A DNA stretch of 64,000 nt from Bacteroidota bacterium (GTDB lineage Bacteria > Bacteroidota > Bacteroidia > B-17B0 > Aurantibacillaceae). Positions 28,901-37,478 of the stretch are shown in pieces (position 1 is the first letter of the stretch; every line of letters starts with the position of its first letter). Position numbers and translations under genes: made by a program. The notes beneath the pieces were generated by a model. That model searched no databases. It was not told the origin of the DNA and saw only the letters and a list, made by a program, of their open reading frames with translations. The DNA lies in NCBI GenBank assembly GCA_016711805.1, contig JADJSH010000007.1, forward strand, positions 184,774-248,773. The letters are read 5' to 3'.

Positions 28901-29159
28901 TCCAATTTTGTAAAAAGGTTTTAATACATAAATCTGGAGGAGTATTTGAAAAAGCTAAAGGATTACAAGAAACTTTTGTTTGCATCCAAAACGGACCACT
29001 ACCGCAGGTAGCAGCGTCTGAAAAAGCTGTAACTGTAATGCCTGCTGTCCCCACAGTATATGTAGCATTTACAAGAGGTAAACCGTGACTTGCTTTTAAT
29101 AGTTGTGAAAATGAAATTAAAAGGCATAGCAGAAAAATAATACGTATTGATTTTTTCAT
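25923..29159 (-). CDS. Large adhesin-like protein with gliding-type (type B) T9SS domain
   Basis: A secreted protein of about 1,080 residues. The preferred start is ATG 29159 (MKKSIRIIFLLCLLISFSQL), since the upstream TTG at 29183 overlaps a promoter-like box. The middle carries SprB-type modules (SPLCNGQSNGVVVANLTSG, PTITQTTQTVTGVGVGTYSV, GCSTTSVVTVSEP) present twice with a 237-codon period, then a PKD domain (GNAPLTVNFADLG ... WNFGNGST). The end is the gliding-motility/type B sorting domain: VPNVFTPNGDKANDFF ... FNRWGKLVF ... DGTYFYIIR ... GYVTLFR. Type B proteins are retained on the surface, as for the adhesin SprB. Motility itself cannot be concluded. Confidence 0.87.
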   Translation of the reverse strand: MKKSIRIIFLLCLLISFSQLLKASHGLPLVNATYTVGTAGITVTAFSDAATCGSGPFWMQTKVSCNPLAFSNTPPDLCIKTFLQNWTGTGVNYNSFPWYNTLLNVPNYNLASSWPDQCALEPYHTTYIPFTDLCPGKVYYFSCREIVTGGFGSPGPFGPVVSFTVPGTPVPEVPGFISSNPVTSLSNPSCGGPVLLTFTPPQGCSPLKSLIPGCATCDSIVWRDPSGVIAVNTLTVLVNPTSTTTYTLSYDTCSAVAKEGCGIPYNPNITVFVANTNALFAGPPTLCAGSTANYMAVLPSLTDIWTVSPTTSVTPAFGSGPMFSPIFDNPGVYVVTHQSMNGSCMAVHSETINITPGITSSLSTSGGGCAGPSGFGTATVSVSSSTIGLIYSWAPTGNTSNVQTNIPFNTTYSVTMSNGGCVVTKTVQISNNPPPTVTSFSVTSPLCNGQSNGVVVANLTSGNPPFSFTWSPTITQTTQTVTGVGVGTYSVLVLDNNGCSTTSVVTVSEPTVLTLTTSSNATICSGNSTTLTASAAGGTSAYSYTWNPGNLSGASVALTPAASAQYTCTLNDANGCTVTQTVGITVGLPLTVAASSQSICASSGSVILTPTITSAGNGGPYTYTWSNGATTPTISVPADATPGVDNYTVTVSDGCTTPSAVSVFTVVTTTAPSVSSFNVIQPFCNGDATGTISANLTGGSIPFTFTWSPSITQTTQTVTGVAAGTYSVLVLDVAGCSTSSVVTVSEPTALTLTTTANATICAGTSMLLNASPSGGTPGYSYVWNPGNTTTPQALANPTASTVYTCDIMDANGCTQSQTTSVTVKPTLTATGVVIAMCVGDSVLLTPTITSPGNGGPYTYSWSNGATTPTVMVYGSAPTSTNYVVTISDGCSQPSATAVFTVATNPPPTVNIVADSLIGNAPLTVNFADLGSGGNTFNWNFGNGSTSSSQNPTPQTYQTGGTYQVIFTSTSSTGCVARDTLSIVVIDLIPEIIVPNVFTPNGDKANDFFAVKGTNITSFECSVFNRWGKLVFKSSDIANAWDGKVNGSPADDGTYFYIIRASGAVGEEIKNQGYVTLFR

Positions 29160-29180
29160 AGTATAGATTTGATTGAATTT

Positions 29181-29188
29181 CAAAAATA
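29181..29188 (-). promoter_or_regulatory. Putative -7 box for the adhesin gene
   Basis: On the minus strand this reads TATTTTTG, matching TAnnTTTG, 21 bases before ATG 29159. The -33 spacing is not convincing. Confidence 0.35.
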
Positions 29189-29255
29189 TACCAAAAAACT
29201 ACAAAAATCAGTTTCCTAAATAATTGAAAGAGCAGTTTCACTCAATATAAAGTAA

Positions 29256-29750
29256 CTAGGACTTCATTTTTTCGATCAATTTTGTGGTAGAAAAACCATC
29301 CACTAATTGAATAGTCATTACTTTTCCGCCTTTAGCTTTTACAATATCGTAGCCTACAATATCTTCAGCTTTATAGTCGCTTCCTTTTACTAAAATATCT
29401 GGTTGCACAAAATCAATTAATTCAAGAGGAGTATCTTCATCAAATAAAATAATTGCGTCTACACATTCTAAGGCAGCTAAAATAATGGCACGAGTATTTT
29501 CTGAATTGATCGGTCTTTCAGGCGATTTACCTAAACGTTTAACCGAAGCATCTGTATTTAAGCCTAAAATTAATTTATCTCCCAAATCGCGTGCGTGACA
29601 TAAATATTCTACGTGCCCACGATGTAAAATATCAAAACAACCGTTGGTAAAAACCACCTCTTTATTTTCAGAATCCCATTGATTTAAAAGTATTTTTAAA
29701 GACTCTTTTGTATGAAATTTTTCAGATAATTTTTTATGATACGACATCAC
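29256..29750 (-). CDS. rfaE2: D-glycero-beta-D-manno-heptose 1-phosphate adenylyltransferase
   Basis: A 164-residue stand-alone version of the C-terminal domain of HldE. It adds AMP to heptose 1-phosphate to make ADP-D-glycero-beta-D-manno-heptose, the substrate of HldD (whose gene is at 19467). The nucleotidyltransferase signature is FTNGCFDILHRGHVEYL, and the family's VKGSDYKAEDIVG and DGFSTTKLIEKM follow. A single-domain form is normal in Bacteroidota; the kinase partner is not in this window. It overlaps the upstream membrane-protein gene by 17 bases. Confidence 0.93.
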   Translation of the reverse strand: MMSYHKKLSEKFHTKESLKILLNQWDSENKEVVFTNGCFDILHRGHVEYLCHARDLGDKLILGLNTDASVKRLGKSPERPINSENTRAIILAALECVDAIILFDEDTPLELIDFVQPDILVKGSDYKAEDIVGYDIVKAKGGKVMTIQLVDGFSTTKLIEKMKS

Positions 29751-30750
29751 TTTTATTTTTATTAATGATCGGTAATAAAATAAGACTTATGATTCCTAAA
29801 ACAACCACCAAAATAAATTGAGATGTCCAGGCCATCCAAGGAAAAGCCACTGCTGATATTATTTCGACATGATAGGTAGCAGTTAACAATGCTGTAATAA
29901 TAGCAGGATAGGCGCCTAATCCGCCTGGAGAAAACACAACGCCAAACGTTCCAAATAATAATAATACTAAACATTCTGAATGTCCTAAATCTGATGTACC
30001 TGCAAAAGCAAAAAAACAAGCGTACAAACTATAAAAATAAGATGCCCAAATAGCAATACTTAAAGCAATGAATTGAAATTTTTTGTCAATGTCTTTTACA
30101 GAACTTAGTCCATTTCCAAAACCTTTGATAATGTTTCCAAATTTACCTGTTAATGCTTTTGCTAATCTTTTACGAATCAACATAAAGCCGATAAAAGCAA
30201 TAATTGCTAATGAAATCAGAATAATAAATTTTACTGGTTGTGCCGAAATACCACTTAATTTACCCATCAATGGATCAACAATATATTCTACAGCTAAAGT
30301 TTTAAGTTGCGAAAACTGAGCGAATAAAGTCAACACAAAAATAGCAACTAACAAAAGCATATCTACAATACGCTCAGTAATAACGGTCCCTAAAGCTACT
30401 TCAAAAGGTACATCGTCGTATTTAGCAACTAGCGTACAACGTGTTAATTCTCCCATTCGGGGCAATCCATAATTAGCAAAATAGCCTACTAAAACAGCGC
30501 CAAGGGCATTTGCTGGTTTAACAGAATAACCTAATGGTTTTAATAAATAATTCCAACGAAACGCTCGTAAATAGTGACTTAAAAAAGCTATCGCAATTGA
30601 AACACCTACCCAAAAATAATTGGCTGTTGCAAATGAATCTGCAATTTTATCTCTCTCGCCCCAAACTGACTTAATAGATAACCAAGCTAACAAAATGCCT
30701 ACACCAAGCAATACCGTAAACTGAATAATAGACTTGGTGCGTTTGTTCAT
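29734..30750 (-). CDS. Flippase-like / lysylphosphatidylglycerol synthase TM-region family membrane protein
   Basis: A 338-residue protein with about eight membrane helices, of the LPG_synthase_TM (UPF0104, YbhN-like) family. Visible landmarks are the conserved arginine/tyrosine stretch FLSHYLRAFRWNYLL, the GYFANYGLPRMGELTR motif and GVVFSPGGLGAYP near the C-terminus. The soluble aminoacyl-transfer domain of MprF is absent, so lysyl transfer to lipids is not implied; a lipid-flipping role is the usual guess. It sits 5 bases after panD and overlaps rfaE2, in an operon panD / this gene / rfaE2. Confidence 0.85.
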   Translation of the reverse strand: MNKRTKSIIQFTVLLGVGILLAWLSIKSVWGERDKIADSFATANYFWVGVSIAIAFLSHYLRAFRWNYLLKPLGYSVKPANALGAVLVGYFANYGLPRMGELTRCTLVAKYDDVPFEVALGTVITERIVDMLLLVAIFVLTLFAQFSQLKTLAVEYIVDPLMGKLSGISAQPVKFIILISLAIIAFIGFMLIRKRLAKALTGKFGNIIKGFGNGLSSVKDIDKKFQFIALSIAIWASYFYSLYACFFAFAGTSDLGHSECLVLLLFGTFGVVFSPGGLGAYPAIITALLTATYHVEIISAVAFPWMAWTSQFILVVVLGIISLILLPIINKNKSDVVS

Positions 30751-30755
30751 GAATG

Positions 30756-31109
30756 TTATTTTAAACGATTTGTTTTAGTGTCTGGAAAAACCACCCAAGG
30801 TTTAAATGTTTTTGCCGTTTCAAATTCCATATTGGCATAAGAAATAATAATAACGACATCGCCCAAACTCACTAATTTTGCTGCTGGACCATTTAAACAA
30901 ATAACTCCACTACCTCGTTCTCCTTTTATCACATAAGTAATAAAGCGTTGACCATTATTTTTATTTAAAATATGAACCTGTTCGTTTTCAATCAAATTAG
31001 CGGCATCCATTAAATCTTCGTCAATGGTTACGCTTCCTATATAATCTAATTCAGCTTGTGTTACAGTTACACAATGCAATTTAGATTTCATTACTTGAAT
31101 TTGCATCAT
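30756..31109 (-). CDS. panD: Aspartate 1-decarboxylase precursor
   Basis: A 117-residue pyruvoyl enzyme that makes beta-alanine from aspartate for pantothenate and CoA. The self-cleavage site is the Gly25-Ser26 bond in YIGSVTID, which yields the pyruvoyl group. Other family landmarks are KLHCVTVTQAELDY at the start, GERGSGVICLNGPAA and GDVVIIISYA. Translation may begin at the second or seventh Met, a minor matter. It is first in an operon with the flippase-like gene and rfaE2; panC and panB are not in the window. Confidence 0.93.
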   Translation of the reverse strand: MMQIQVMKSKLHCVTVTQAELDYIGSVTIDEDLMDAANLIENEQVHILNKNNGQRFITYVIKGERGSGVICLNGPAAKLVSLGDVVIIISYANMEFETAKTFKPWVVFPDTKTNRLK

Positions 31110-31285
31110 GGCGCAAATGTAAGGATTAAACCATAAACCACATAAATAAAAATAGCCTTAAAAACCGTTAAAACAAGCTAAAAAAATCCACCAATCATTA
31201 ACCTCAACCGTTTATAAACTAAGCGGTTTTCTTTTTTTGCAAATCCCCAAATTAATTGCACATTTACTCTTCAAACAAATTTTAC

Positions 31286-33988
31286 ATGAACTACAAACAC
31301 ATCCTTTTTCCAGCAATTATTATTGGTTTTATTGCTGCTTGTTCATCCTCTAAAAAAACTAGCAAAACAAATGAACCTATTACAATGGCAGAACCCGCTA
31401 TTGATTTAGATACCATTAGAGTTATAGCCCAAGAGCCACCAAAAAAGCAAATTTATCAAGCAACCCATACTAAGAGCAACGATATTATTCATACAAAATT
31501 ATGGGTGAGTTTTGATTGGCAAAAATCTCAACTGATCGGTAAAGCCGAATTACTTATAAAACCATATTTCTACGCAACCAATATGCTTTTCTTAAATGCA
31601 CGTGGCATGGACATAAAATCGGTTTCTGTTGCTCGCAGAGTAGTTGCACAAGGAACGGTATTAGAAAAAGGAAAAAAGAAATCAATAGACATCGAAAATT
31701 TTGTGCCTCAAGAATCTACATTCACTTATGATCATGATTCTTTGAAAATTGATTTAAAAAATACGTTTACTAAAGATGATAAATATAGTGTAACCATAGA
31801 ATACATAGCTAAACCAAACGAATTAAAAGAAGGTGGCAGCGGTGCAATTTCTAGTGACAAAGGCTTATACTTTATAAATCCAACTGGTAAAGACCCAGAT
31901 AAAATGCCTCAAATATGGACTCAAGGTGAAACGCAATCAAACTCTGTATGGTTTCCAACAAATGACAATCCAACAGAAAAAATGACTAATGAAATCTATA
32001 TGACTGTTGATGACAAATACACAACTTTGTCAAATGGTTTGTTAGCAGATTCTAAAAAAAATGCAGATGGTACTCGAACCGATCATTGGGTGATGGATTT
32101 GCCACATGCGCCATATTTAGTAATGATGGGTGTTGGCGAATTCAAAAAAGTAACAGATGAGCCATGGAACGGTAAAGAAATTTCTTACTATGTAGAAAAA
32201 GAATACGAGCCACACGCAAAGGCTATTTTTGGAAAGACAAAAAAAATGATTGAGTTTTACTCTAATCGTTTAGGGGTTGCCTATCCTTGGCAAAAGTACG
32301 CACAAATTGTAGCAAGAGATTACGTAAGTGGGGCCATGGAAAACACCACTGCTACTTTGCATGGAGATTTTGTTTGCTACCAAACAACTCGTGAAATTAT
32401 TGATGGTGCAAAAGGCGAAAGCACTATTGCTCATGAATTATTTCACCAATGGTTTGGTGATTTAGCAAGTTGCGAAAGCTGGAGTAATTTGACTTTAAAT
32501 GAATCGTTTGCTACTTATGGAGAATATTTATGGGAAGAATTTGAATATGGAAGAGATGCCGCTGATGATCATCATGCTGGTTCTCGCTTTGGATACTTTG
32601 CGCAATCAGGTCAAAAACAAGTAGACTTAGTTCGTTTTGATTATGATGAACGTGAAGATATGTTTGATGCTTTTAGTTATAATAAAGGTGGACAAATATT
32701 ACACATGCTGCGTAAATATGTAGGCGACGATGCGTTTTTCGCTTCATTAAAATTATACTTAGAAAAAAATAAATTCAAAACGGCTGAAGCTCATGAATTG
32801 CGATTGGCATTTGAAGAAGTAACAGGTGAAGATTTAAATTGGTTTTTTAATGAATGGTATTACGCTAAAGGGCATCCAGAATTAGATATCAAAAAGTCGT
32901 ATGATGCAGCAACTAAAAAATTGAAAATTGAAATTACTCAACAACAAGATTTTAAAGTAGCACCATTATATAAATTACCTGTTTATATTGATATTTATGC
33001 AGGAGGCAAAAAAGAACGTAAACGTATTTGGATTGAAGACGTAAAAAACTCTTATACATTTGATGTTGCGTCAAATCCTGAGTTGGTAAATTTTGATGCA
33101 GAACGCCAGTTATTAGCTAAAACTACATACGAAAAAACAAGAGAAGAATATATCTTCCAATATAAAAACGCTCCTTTGTGGGGAGACAGAGATGAAGCTA
33201 TTGATTATTTCAAAGATCACATGGATGATAAAATGATTTTTGATTTAGTAAAGTCAATTGCACAAAATGATCCGTGGAAAAAATTCAGATCAGATGCTGT
33301 CAGTATGTTAAGCGAAAAAGGAAAAGATAAGGAAGCTGAACTAAAACCTTTACTTATTTCTATTTCAGAAAAAGACGCTAACACAAAAGTACATGCAGCT
33401 GCTATCAAAGCTTTAGCCGCTAATTACAAAGGCGAAGATTTAAATGCTTTATATGAAAAAGCGCTAGGAGAACAATCTTACGCTATCGTGTCGGAAGGAT
33501 TTGATGCTATTGCAAAAATAAATCCTGAACTAGCCATGAAAAAAGCAGTGGCTTTAGAAAATGAACCTTCAAAAGAAATAATTTATTCGGTTGCAGATTT
33601 ATATTCTAAAAACGGAACAGATGAAAACCATGCTTATTTCAAAAAAGTGAAAAAATATTTCAATGGCTTTGAGTTATTAGCCTATGGAAATATCTATGGC
33701 AAATTTTTAAAACGTTGCACTAAACCTGAAACGGCAATTGACGGTGCTACAGAGTTGGCGAAAATTGGTGCGAGTGATAGTAAATATGTTAAATACGCTG
33801 CGCAAAAAGTAATGAAAGATAATTTAGTAAATGTTTGGCAAGACAAAGAAGATAAATTGAAAGCTAAAGTCGAAAAATCAAAAACAGATGCTTCCGCAGG
33901 TGACACTAATAAATTGACTGAAGAACTAAAAATTGTATCAGATACTAAGAAACAAATACTAGACTTATATAACTCTATTAAAAAATAA
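31286..33988 (+). CDS. M1 family aminopeptidase, lipoprotein
   Basis: A large zinc aminopeptidase exported as a lipoprotein: from ATG 31286 the signal is MNYKHILFPAIIIGFIAAC, with the lipid-bearing Cys at 19. The upstream start at 31256 would put 10 residues before an otherwise perfect signal, so I prefer 31286. The substrate motif GAMEN and the zinc site HELFHQWFGD with a glutamate 19 residues on (LNESFA) are intact. The C-terminal third is helical and repeat-like (EKDANTKVHAAAIKALAANY). It should trim N-terminal residues from peptides in the periplasm. It is followed 35 bases later by a second peptidase gene. Confidence 0.92.
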   Translation: MNYKHILFPAIIIGFIAACSSSKKTSKTNEPITMAEPAIDLDTIRVIAQEPPKKQIYQATHTKSNDIIHTKLWVSFDWQKSQLIGKAELLIKPYFYATNMLFLNARGMDIKSVSVARRVVAQGTVLEKGKKKSIDIENFVPQESTFTYDHDSLKIDLKNTFTKDDKYSVTIEYIAKPNELKEGGSGAISSDKGLYFINPTGKDPDKMPQIWTQGETQSNSVWFPTNDNPTEKMTNEIYMTVDDKYTTLSNGLLADSKKNADGTRTDHWVMDLPHAPYLVMMGVGEFKKVTDEPWNGKEISYYVEKEYEPHAKAIFGKTKKMIEFYSNRLGVAYPWQKYAQIVARDYVSGAMENTTATLHGDFVCYQTTREIIDGAKGESTIAHELFHQWFGDLASCESWSNLTLNESFATYGEYLWEEFEYGRDAADDHHAGSRFGYFAQSGQKQVDLVRFDYDEREDMFDAFSYNKGGQILHMLRKYVGDDAFFASLKLYLEKNKFKTAEAHELRLAFEEVTGEDLNWFFNEWYYAKGHPELDIKKSYDAATKKLKIEITQQQDFKVAPLYKLPVYIDIYAGGKKERKRIWIEDVKNSYTFDVASNPELVNFDAERQLLAKTTYEKTREEYIFQYKNAPLWGDRDEAIDYFKDHMDDKMIFDLVKSIAQNDPWKKFRSDAVSMLSEKGKDKEAELKPLLISISEKDANTKVHAAAIKALAANYKGEDLNALYEKALGEQSYAIVSEGFDAIAKINPELAMKKAVALENEPSKEIIYSVADLYSKNGTDENHAYFKKVKKYFNGFELLAYGNIYGKFLKRCTKPETAIDGATELAKIGASDSKYVKYAAQKVMKDNLVNVWQDKEDKLKAKVEKSKTDASAGDTNKLTEELKIVSDTKKQILDLYNSIKK

Positions 33989-34023
33989 AATAATCTGCGA
34001 ACATTCGCGAAATCTGCGGGAAA

Positions 34024-36165
34024 ATGAAAAAATTATTATTACTAACTGGAGTCTTCACATTTAGCATCTCAATTGCACAAGACAAGCTACTAACTATACA
34101 AGATGCTGTTTTAAAAGGAAGAACAAGTTTAGCGCCAAAGCGTTTACAAGCTTTAGGATTTATTAAAGACTCTAATAAATTTTCTTATATTGATAACAAC
34201 GTTATAAAAGTTGGCGACAATGCTACAGGAAAAACAACAGACGTTCTTTCGTTGAAGGACTTAAATGGAGTTTTAAAATCAAATAGTAAAGACACACTTA
34301 CTGCGCTAACAAATATTTCATGGAAAAATGCTAATCAATTTTATTTCTCTAATAAAAAAGGTGAGCTATTATATTCATTAGATAAAAAAACGATTTCTGA
34401 AACAGACAAAAAAGCAGAGCTAACTTCTTTAGAAGAATATTTAAAAGAACCTTTAACTGGTGCTTATTCTTATTGCAAAGACAACAATTTATATGTGGTG
34501 AAAGATGGTAAAGAAAACCAAGTAACAACAGATGGTTCCTATGAAATTGTTTACACGGGAAAAAATGTACATCAAAACGAATTTGGAATTGACGGCAAAA
34601 ACTTTTGGAGCCCAAAAGGAAACTTTTTAGCGTACTACAGAATGGACCAATCTCCAGTAACAGATTATCCAATTATTGATTGGACAACTCGTCCTGCTAA
34701 AAACGAAAACATTAAATACCCAATGGCTGGCAACAAAAGCCATCATGTAACTTTAGGGATTTATGATGTAAAAACAAACAAAACTATTTTTGTAAAAACA
34801 GATGGCGACAAAGAACAATACTTGACAAACATTGCCTGGAGTCCGGATGAAAAACACATTTATATTGCAGTATTAAGTCGCGCACAAAACGACATGAAAC
34901 TAAATGAATACGATGCTGCAACTGGAAATTATGTTCGTACGTTATTTGAAGAACATGATGATAAATATACAGAGCCTTTGCATCCGATGCTATTTTTAAA
35001 AAATAATCCGTCACAATTTATTTGGCAAAGTCGCAAAGATGGTTACACACATTTTTATTTATACAACATCAATGGAACGTTAATAAAACAATTAACTAAA
35101 GGCAATTGGGAAGTTAAATCAGAAAATGGATTTGACGAAAAAGGAGAACGCTTGTTCTTCCATGCAAATGATCAAAGCCCTGTGAACCAAGATTTTTATA
35201 GTGTGAACATTAAAAGTGGCGAAGTAAAACGTTTAACGTATGGCAATGGGTTTCACACTTGTGTGCTAGATGAAAAAGGGAACTACATCATTGATAATTT
35301 TTCTAGTTCTACCACTCCAAGAGAGTACAATATTATAAATACATCTTCTAAAAAAGCAGTTAATTTTTATAAAGCAGAAAATCCCATTAAAGATTACAAA
35401 ACAGGTAGCTGGAATTTATTTACAATTAAAAATAATGAAGGAACAGATTTACACTGTCGTTTATTTAAACCAATAAATTTTGATTCTACGAAAAAATACC
35501 CCGTATTAGTTTATTTGTATAACGGACCACATTCGCAAATGGTAACTAACACTTGGATGGCAGGTGGCGAGTTATGGTACCAATATATGGCCGAAAAAGG
35601 TTATATGGTATTTACATTAGATGGAAGAGGAACTTCTTACAGAGGAAAAGCATTTGAGCAAGCTACTCATCGTCAGTTAGGAACTAAAGAAATGGAAGAT
35701 CAATTAAAAGGTGTAGACTATCTAAAATCATTGCCATATGTTGATGCTTCAAGAATAGGTGTTCATGGATGGAGCTTTGGTGGTTTTATGACGACAACAT
35801 TAATGACACGCTCTCCTGGAACGTTTAAAGTGGGCGCAGCTGGTGGGCCAGTAATTGATTGGACTTATTACGAGATTATGTACACAGAACGTTATATGGA
35901 TTCTCCTCAAGATAACAAAGAAGGCTATGAAAAAAATAATTTATTAAACTACGTAGACAAACTAAAAGGAAAATTATTAATGATTCATGGCGCCCAAGAC
36001 CCTGTGGTTGTTTGGCAACATAGTGTGATGTATCAAAAGAAAGCTGTTGACAAAGGGATTCAATTAGATTACTATTTGTATCCAGGTCACGAACATAATG
36101 TGTTAGGAAAAGACAGAGCACACTTAATGGAAAAAATAACGAATTACTTTATCGAAAATTTATAA
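34024..36165 (+). CDS. S9 family peptidase, prolyl tripeptidyl peptidase / DPP-IV-like
   Basis: A 713-residue exported serine peptidase. After the signal peptide (MKKLLLLTGVFTFSISIAQ) comes a DPPIV-type beta-propeller, then an alpha/beta hydrolase domain. The triad is Ser584 (GWSFGG), Asp659 (GAQDPV) and His691 (GHEHNV). The spacing between these residues (75 and 32) equals that known for Porphyromonas gingivalis prolyl tripeptidyl peptidase PtpA, and the RMDQSPV motif with nearby glutamates resembles its N-terminus-binding site. It likely releases di- or tripeptides ending in Pro. It is placed between the M1 aminopeptidase and pepT genes, suggesting a shared peptide-degradation role. Confidence 0.9.
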   Translation: MKKLLLLTGVFTFSISIAQDKLLTIQDAVLKGRTSLAPKRLQALGFIKDSNKFSYIDNNVIKVGDNATGKTTDVLSLKDLNGVLKSNSKDTLTALTNISWKNANQFYFSNKKGELLYSLDKKTISETDKKAELTSLEEYLKEPLTGAYSYCKDNNLYVVKDGKENQVTTDGSYEIVYTGKNVHQNEFGIDGKNFWSPKGNFLAYYRMDQSPVTDYPIIDWTTRPAKNENIKYPMAGNKSHHVTLGIYDVKTNKTIFVKTDGDKEQYLTNIAWSPDEKHIYIAVLSRAQNDMKLNEYDAATGNYVRTLFEEHDDKYTEPLHPMLFLKNNPSQFIWQSRKDGYTHFYLYNINGTLIKQLTKGNWEVKSENGFDEKGERLFFHANDQSPVNQDFYSVNIKSGEVKRLTYGNGFHTCVLDEKGNYIIDNFSSSTTPREYNIINTSSKKAVNFYKAENPIKDYKTGSWNLFTIKNNEGTDLHCRLFKPINFDSTKKYPVLVYLYNGPHSQMVTNTWMAGGELWYQYMAEKGYMVFTLDGRGTSYRGKAFEQATHRQLGTKEMEDQLKGVDYLKSLPYVDASRIGVHGWSFGGFMTTTLMTRSPGTFKVGAAGGPVIDWTYYEIMYTERYMDSPQDNKEGYEKNNLLNYVDKLKGKLLMIHGAQDPVVVWQHSVMYQKKAVDKGIQLDYYLYPGHEHNVLGKDRAHLMEKITNYFIENL

Positions 36166-36174
36166 TATAACTTA

Positions 36175-36209
36175 AACCGCACCCTGAGCGGAGTCGAAGG
36201 GCTGCGGTT
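36175..36209. repeat. REP-like palindrome before pepT
   Basis: An inverted repeat AACCGCA-CCCT ... AGGG-c-TGCGGTT, with a core CCCTGAGCGGAGTCGAAGGG of the kind scattered between genes in many bacterial genomes. There is no T run, so it is not a classic terminator. It fills most of the gap between the S9 peptidase and pepT. Confidence 0.6.
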
Positions 36210-36223
36210 AAACACTAAACAAA

Positions 36224-37474
36224 ATGGACTTTACAACCTACAAACACACAGTAACAGAGCGTTTCATTCGTTACGCAAAAATTGATACGCAATCTGATCC
36301 TAATTCTACAACTATACCGAGTACTATGAAACAAAAAAATCTCGGTAAGTTACTAGTACAAGAATTAACGACAATGGGAATTACTGATGCTGAAATGGAT
36401 CAGCATGGTTATGTATATGCAACTATTCATTCCAATACAACAAAACAAGTTCCAGTAATTTGTTTTTGTTCTCACATGGATACCTCGCCTGATTGCAGTG
36501 GCGAAAATGTGAATCCAATCATACATACAAAGTATGATGGAAAAGATATTGTATTGCCAAATGATAAAAATCAAATTATCAAATTTGCTGAACATCCAGA
36601 TTTAGCTGCACAAGTTGGTAATGACATTATTACAACTGATGGCACTACTTTATTAGGAGCTGATAATAAATCGGGGATTGCAGAAATTATGGATGCTGCC
36701 AATTATTTAATGCATCATCCAGAAATAAAACATGGTGATATTCGTATATTGTTTACACCCGACGAAGAGATAGGCAGAGGAACTGACCATGTGGATATGA
36801 AAAGACTTGGTGCGCAATATGGTTACACGATGGATGGAGAATCATTAGGACATCTAGAGAATGAAACATTTAGTGCAGACGGTGTAACAATCACAATTAA
36901 TGGAATTCCAACACACCCAGGTTTTGCAAAAGACAAGATGGAACATTCCATTAAAATTGCTGCAGAAATTATCAATCGTATTCCAAAAGATAAAACACCA
37001 GAAACTACTGAAAAGAAACAACCATTTATTCATCCAGTTGCTATCAATGGTGGTTTAGAACAAGTAGAAATTAAATTTATCATTCGTGCTTTTGATACTC
37101 CCACTTTAAAATCATTAGAAACAGAATTAGAAGAAATTACAAAATCTGTTTTATCTAACTATACAAAATCTAGCTACGAATTTAAAGTAACAGAGCAATA
37201 TCGTAATATGAAAGATGTATTAGATACGTGTTATTTTGTAGTAGAAAATGCATTAGAAGCTATTAAACGTACAGGAGTAAAACCAGTTCTATCAAGCATT
37301 CGTGGCGGAACGGATGGTTCTCGTTTATCTTTTATGGGATTACCTTGTCCCAATATTTATGCGGGAGAACATGCCTTTCATAGCAAACTAGAATGGGTAA
37401 GCGTTCAGGATATGGAAAAAGCAACTCAGACAATTGTGCACTTGGCGGCAATTTGGGAAGAGAATACAAAATAA
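36224..37474 (+). CDS. pepT: Peptidase T (tripeptide aminopeptidase)
   Basis: A 416-residue cytoplasmic M20 zinc peptidase that removes the N-terminal residue of tripeptides. Metal ligands are visible in SHMDTSPD (His, Asp), TLLGADNKSG (bridging Asp), FTPDEEIGRG (catalytic Glu pair) and a late histidine in YAGEHAFHSKLEW. RGGTDGSRLSFMGLPCPN is a clear PepT signature. Length is normal. It follows the PtpA-like tripeptide-releasing enzyme, so the pair could form a logical route from extracytoplasmic release to cytoplasmic hydrolysis (inference). Confidence 0.94.
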   Translation: MDFTTYKHTVTERFIRYAKIDTQSDPNSTTIPSTMKQKNLGKLLVQELTTMGITDAEMDQHGYVYATIHSNTTKQVPVICFCSHMDTSPDCSGENVNPIIHTKYDGKDIVLPNDKNQIIKFAEHPDLAAQVGNDIITTDGTTLLGADNKSGIAEIMDAANYLMHHPEIKHGDIRILFTPDEEIGRGTDHVDMKRLGAQYGYTMDGESLGHLENETFSADGVTITINGIPTHPGFAKDKMEHSIKIAAEIINRIPKDKTPETTEKKQPFIHPVAINGGLEQVEIKFIIRAFDTPTLKSLETELEEITKSVLSNYTKSSYEFKVTEQYRNMKDVLDTCYFVVENALEAIKRTGVKPVLSSIRGGTDGSRLSFMGLPCPNIYAGEHAFHSKLEWVSVQDMEKATQTIVHLAAIWEENTK

Positions 37475-37478
37475 TAAA

